64,000 nt of DNA, from NCBI RefSeq assembly GCF_020509005.1, contig NC_063012.1, forward strand, positions 3,410,001 to 3,474,000, in the 5' to 3' direction. This DNA comes from Fulvia fulva (Eukaryota > Ascomycota > Dothideomycetes > Mycosphaerellales > Mycosphaerellaceae). This document shows positions 61,567 to 64,000 of the stretch, one piece after another. A program made the translations under genes and the position numbers. A model generated the notes under the pieces. The model was not told the origin of the DNA. It did not search any database and was given only the letters and a program-made list of their open reading frames with translations. Numbering within the stretch: position 1 is the stretch's first letter; the number at the start of each line of letters is the position of its first letter.

Positions 61567-64000
61567 ATGGCGGCGCTCAACCAGAGCCCCAGCGGCTTTT
61601 CATACGCGCAGGCCGCCAAAGGCCGGAGTTTGACCACACCCTCCAAGACGCCTTCCAGTAAGGTAACCTCAGGCACAGCGACACCTGCGACTGGCGCCTT
61701 CTCAGAACTCGGTCCGAATAGCAATTGGGCAGATGATGTGGAGGCTACAGTTGGGGACAAGAACACGGACACGCGGAAGGTATCCTCAGAGCAGTCAAAG
61801 TCTCAAGCCAAAGACAGCGCCGTGGAGCGCACCAAGTCTGAAAGCAGACCGCCAAATGGCTCGTCAGGAGTATCGACCCCAGACCTTACTGCTTCGTCTA
61901 CCAGCACTAGCAACCCCGACGAACAGTTCCCAGCACAGAACGGCACTTCGTCCTCGGACACGACCTGGGAGACGAAGTCGCAGAACTCTGCGCAGAACTC
62001 AGAGCCGGCATGGATTGCAGAGCGCAAGGAGCGACAGAGTGGGAGCCCGGGAGAGGAGGGCAAGGGTCGACGCGGCAAGAAGGAGCCCAAGGAACCCAAG
62101 GAACCCAAAGAGTCGGCGACGAGGCCGGCCACGCCCAAAGCAGTCGTGTTGACTGATGCACCTCCGCCGGTGGTCAACCCGTGGGCCAAGCGTATGGAGA
62201 CCGCCAAGGCGAAACCAACCGTTACACCATCGGCCCCCAGGTCGGCAGCTCAGCCAGAGACCAAGGAGAATCAACAACCTAGTTCAGAGTCACGGAAGAA
62301 TGCGAGCTCAGTCACGACTCTGCCACGTGAGGTTGCCACCCCAGCAGCGGCAGGAGCAGATGTCAAGAAGAGTACATCGCAAAGTAAGCGTGCCAGTGAT
62401 GCGCGCCACAATGCCCGTCAGAGCTCAAAGCAATCTGCAGAAGATGCACACAAAGATAGCGGAGCCGCCGCTCCTGCCAAAGCCATGCAGCGCGAGCACC
62501 AGAGTCTGCCGAATCTTACAGCAGTACCACCTCCTGTCAAGGATGATGTTGCATGGCCAACTCCAGAGACCGCCCAGGAAAAGGAGCGCAAGGACACACA
62601 AACAGAAAAGGAAGTCGAGGACAATGCTGATGCCGAAGCTACTGCCGGTGCTAAGCGAGAGAAGACGAAGTGGAAGCCCGTTCCTGTAACGCCGACGATC
62701 GTATGGCAGACCGAGGAGATGAACCGCCCACCACGTGGGCAGAATGGCGAGAGAGGAGGTCGCGGCGGCAACGGAGCTCGAGGACGTGGTGGGTTCCGTG
62801 GTGCACCCAATGGCTCCAAGGGTGGCGATCGCACAGCACCACGCAATGGCAGCTCTGAGGGCGAGGCTAAGAGCGCTGTGGAACCATCGACGGCATCAAA
62901 TTCCAACAATCAACGATCAAATGGAAGCCAATCACAAGAGGATGGCTTGGTCTATGCACCAACACAAACCAACGGCCAATTGTCTTCCACCGAAGAGACT
63001 ACCACTATCAGCGCCACGGCACCAGTCTTTGATGCAAGGCGATCATACTCGTCCAAAATGGAGCCTGCAAGTGCTGGTGAACAGCAAGATATCAAGATAC
63101 CGGAGCCGATACCGCGCCAGAGCCACCCCACCGCTCAAGTGAGCGACGCAGCCGATAGTTCTGAAGCTGCGCGCGATGGTCCCACGATTCGCCGAGTCCC
63201 CTCCGATGGCAGGAAGGAAGCGCGCCCATTCGAGTCTCTTGGTGGCAAGGAATGGAATGGCGCATCACGTGGAGGAGGGAAGCGTGGCGGACGCGGCCGT
63301 GGTGGCTCGCGCGAATACTCCAACGGCCACCAAGCAAGCCAACCTTTTGTCAACGGTCATGCTGACTTCGTCAACTCCTTTGCTGGAGTTCCACCGTCGC
63401 CGTCAGCATATCCGACATCTCGGAGTCCATACCCCTTCACACAACAAGGTCGGGGTGGTTGGCAACGTGGTGCCTCACGGTCGCAGTCGATCCCTCTTGA
63501 GAATGTGTATGGTGGGCGACAATTCTGGCCTGGTGGTCAACTTCCACCAATGCAGACTTACATGCCAGGCATGTACGACTACCAAAGTGGTGCGCCCTAC
63601 ACTGCTGTGCCGTTCCACCCAATGGCTGAGCACCAACAACTTTTAGACATGGTCCACACGCAGCTGGACTACTATTTCTCCATGGACAACTTACTCAAAG
63701 ACATGTTTTTGCGCAAGAATATGGACGGCCAAGGCTTTGTGTTCCTCGACACAATTGCTAACTTCAACCGTGTCAAGCAACTCACCGCTGACAAAGAAAT
63801 TATCAGAGCCGTGTGCTTGCGCTCTGACACCATCGAGATCCGTGTGGGTGAGGATGGAAAGGAACGACTACGTCGTCGCGAGGGTTGGGAGCAATTCGTG
63901 CTGCCCAATGAGCAACGCGAAACGGCTGCGCAGACCGAAGGACCACAGATTTTGCAACGCCCCGAGCAGCCTCACTTGCAGTTCTGGACGCCGCCGTCGA
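61567..64000 (+). CDS. LARP1/SRO9-type La-motif RNA-binding protein (3' truncated by window)
   Basis: An open frame of 811 codons from the ATG at 61567 (MAALNQSPSGFSYAQAAKG) to the window end with no stop. The N-terminus SFSYAQAAKG-like block is typical of fungal SRO9/LARP proteins. A long disordered part follows, containing VNPWAKRMETAK and two Arg-Gly-rich clusters (at about 62750-62800 and 63262-63308). The La motif starts about residue 690: HQQLLDMVHTQLDYYFSMDN then LLKDMFLRKNMDGQGFVFLD, IANFNRVKQLT and RRREGWEQFVLP. Family role: binds mRNAs, especially those of the translation machinery, and affects their stability and translation in the cytoplasm. Cut by the window edge, so the C-terminus is unknown. 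Confidence 0.92.
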   Translation, partial: MAALNQSPSGFSYAQAAKGRSLTTPSKTPSSKVTSGTATPATGAFSELGPNSNWADDVEATVGDKNTDTRKVSSEQSKSQAKDSAVERTKSESRPPNGSSGVSTPDLTASSTSTSNPDEQFPAQNGTSSSDTTWETKSQNSAQNSEPAWIAERKERQSGSPGEEGKGRRGKKEPKEPKEPKESATRPATPKAVVLTDAPPPVVNPWAKRMETAKAKPTVTPSAPRSAAQPETKENQQPSSESRKNASSVTTLPREVATPAAAGADVKKSTSQSKRASDARHNARQSSKQSAEDAHKDSGAAAPAKAMQREHQSLPNLTAVPPPVKDDVAWPTPETAQEKERKDTQTEKEVEDNADAEATAGAKREKTKWKPVPVTPTIVWQTEEMNRPPRGQNGERGGRGGNGARGRGGFRGAPNGSKGGDRTAPRNGSSEGEAKSAVEPSTASNSNNQRSNGSQSQEDGLVYAPTQTNGQLSSTEETTTISATAPVFDARRSYSSKMEPASAGEQQDIKIPEPIPRQSHPTAQVSDAADSSEAARDGPTIRRVPSDGRKEARPFESLGGKEWNGASRGGGKRGGRGRGGSREYSNGHQASQPFVNGHADFVNSFAGVPPSPSAYPTSRSPYPFTQQGRGGWQRGASRSQSIPLENVYGGRQFWPGGQLPPMQTYMPGMYDYQSGAPYTAVPFHPMAEHQQLLDMVHTQLDYYFSMDNLLKDMFLRKNMDGQGFVFLDTIANFNRVKQLTADKEIIRAVCLRSDTIEIRVGEDGKERLRRREGWEQFVLPNEQRETAAQTEGPQILQRPEQPHLQFWTPPS

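Noticed and set aside
1..64000. tRNA, rRNA, CRISPR or large transposon sequences
   Set aside because: I looked for B-box-like GGTTCGAATCC strings on both strands, regular spacer arrays and transposase or reverse-transcriptase motifs and found none that held up.

Overview
The window is nuclear DNA of a filamentous ascomycete (Pezizomycotina). Genes are dense on both strands and carry short spliceosomal introns, mostly 44-110 bp, with GT..AG ends and CTRAC-like branch sites. The protein set (fungal ZDS1, Zn2Cys6/Fungal_trans_2 regulator, GH64 glucanase, fungal MED13, RAP1) is typical of this group. A Dothideomycete (Mycosphaerellales/Capnodiales-like) is my best guess, from overall protein style and introner-like introns; this is inference. 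Gene models were spliced by hand so that reading frames and family motifs stay continuous across each junction.

Layout. 0-9 kb: 3' part of ZDS1, a small mitochondrial-type protein, an alpha/beta-hydrolase-like protein without the nucleophile serine, BUD22, 2 kb with no supported gene, then a four-exon Zn2Cys6 regulator. 9-24 kb: cytochrome b5, a STE20-type PAK kinase, ESCRT-0 HSE1 and telomere protein RAP1 (all minus), SWF1 palmitoyltransferase (plus, divergent from RAP1), and a secreted Thr-rich Cys-rich protein. 25-40 kb: DHA1-type MFS transporter, Rab escort protein MRS6, two small lineage-type genes, TIM17, TFB3, URI/BUD27, REI1 and the CWC16-family splicing factor saf4. 40-49 kb: possible decayed sugar-transporter pieces, GH64 beta-1,3-glucanase, a three-exon RidA-family protein and MED13. 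49-64 kb: ENP2, peroxisomal-type peroxiredoxin, MSC7-like aldehyde dehydrogenase, a 22-residue metallothionein, two small helical proteins, an SDR, a GFD2/YDR514C-like nuclease-fold protein, an inverted-repeat element, and the 5' part of a LARP1/SRO9-type La-motif protein cut by the window end.

This is mostly housekeeping sequence, not a cluster for one pathway. Recurring themes are ribosome biogenesis (BUD22, REI1, ENP2, with URI/BUD27 nearby), transcription (TFB3, MED13, Zn2Cys6), membrane traffic (HSE1, MRS6, SWF1) and mitochondria (TIM17, small protein). Several pairs are divergent with promoters of 300-550 bp (RAP1/SWF1, TIM17/TFB3, REI1/saf4, MED13/ENP2, PRX/ALDH, SDR/GFD2-like).

The most interesting signals are small. 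An intron in the aldehyde dehydrogenase gene and the single intron of the neighbouring metallothionein gene share about 84 percent identity over 50 nt, which suggests introner-like intron duplication. There is also a GC-AG intron and a C-terminal SKL in the peroxiredoxin, a 40-nt-arm inverted repeat at about 59.8 kb, and hexanucleotide repeats in several 5' regions.
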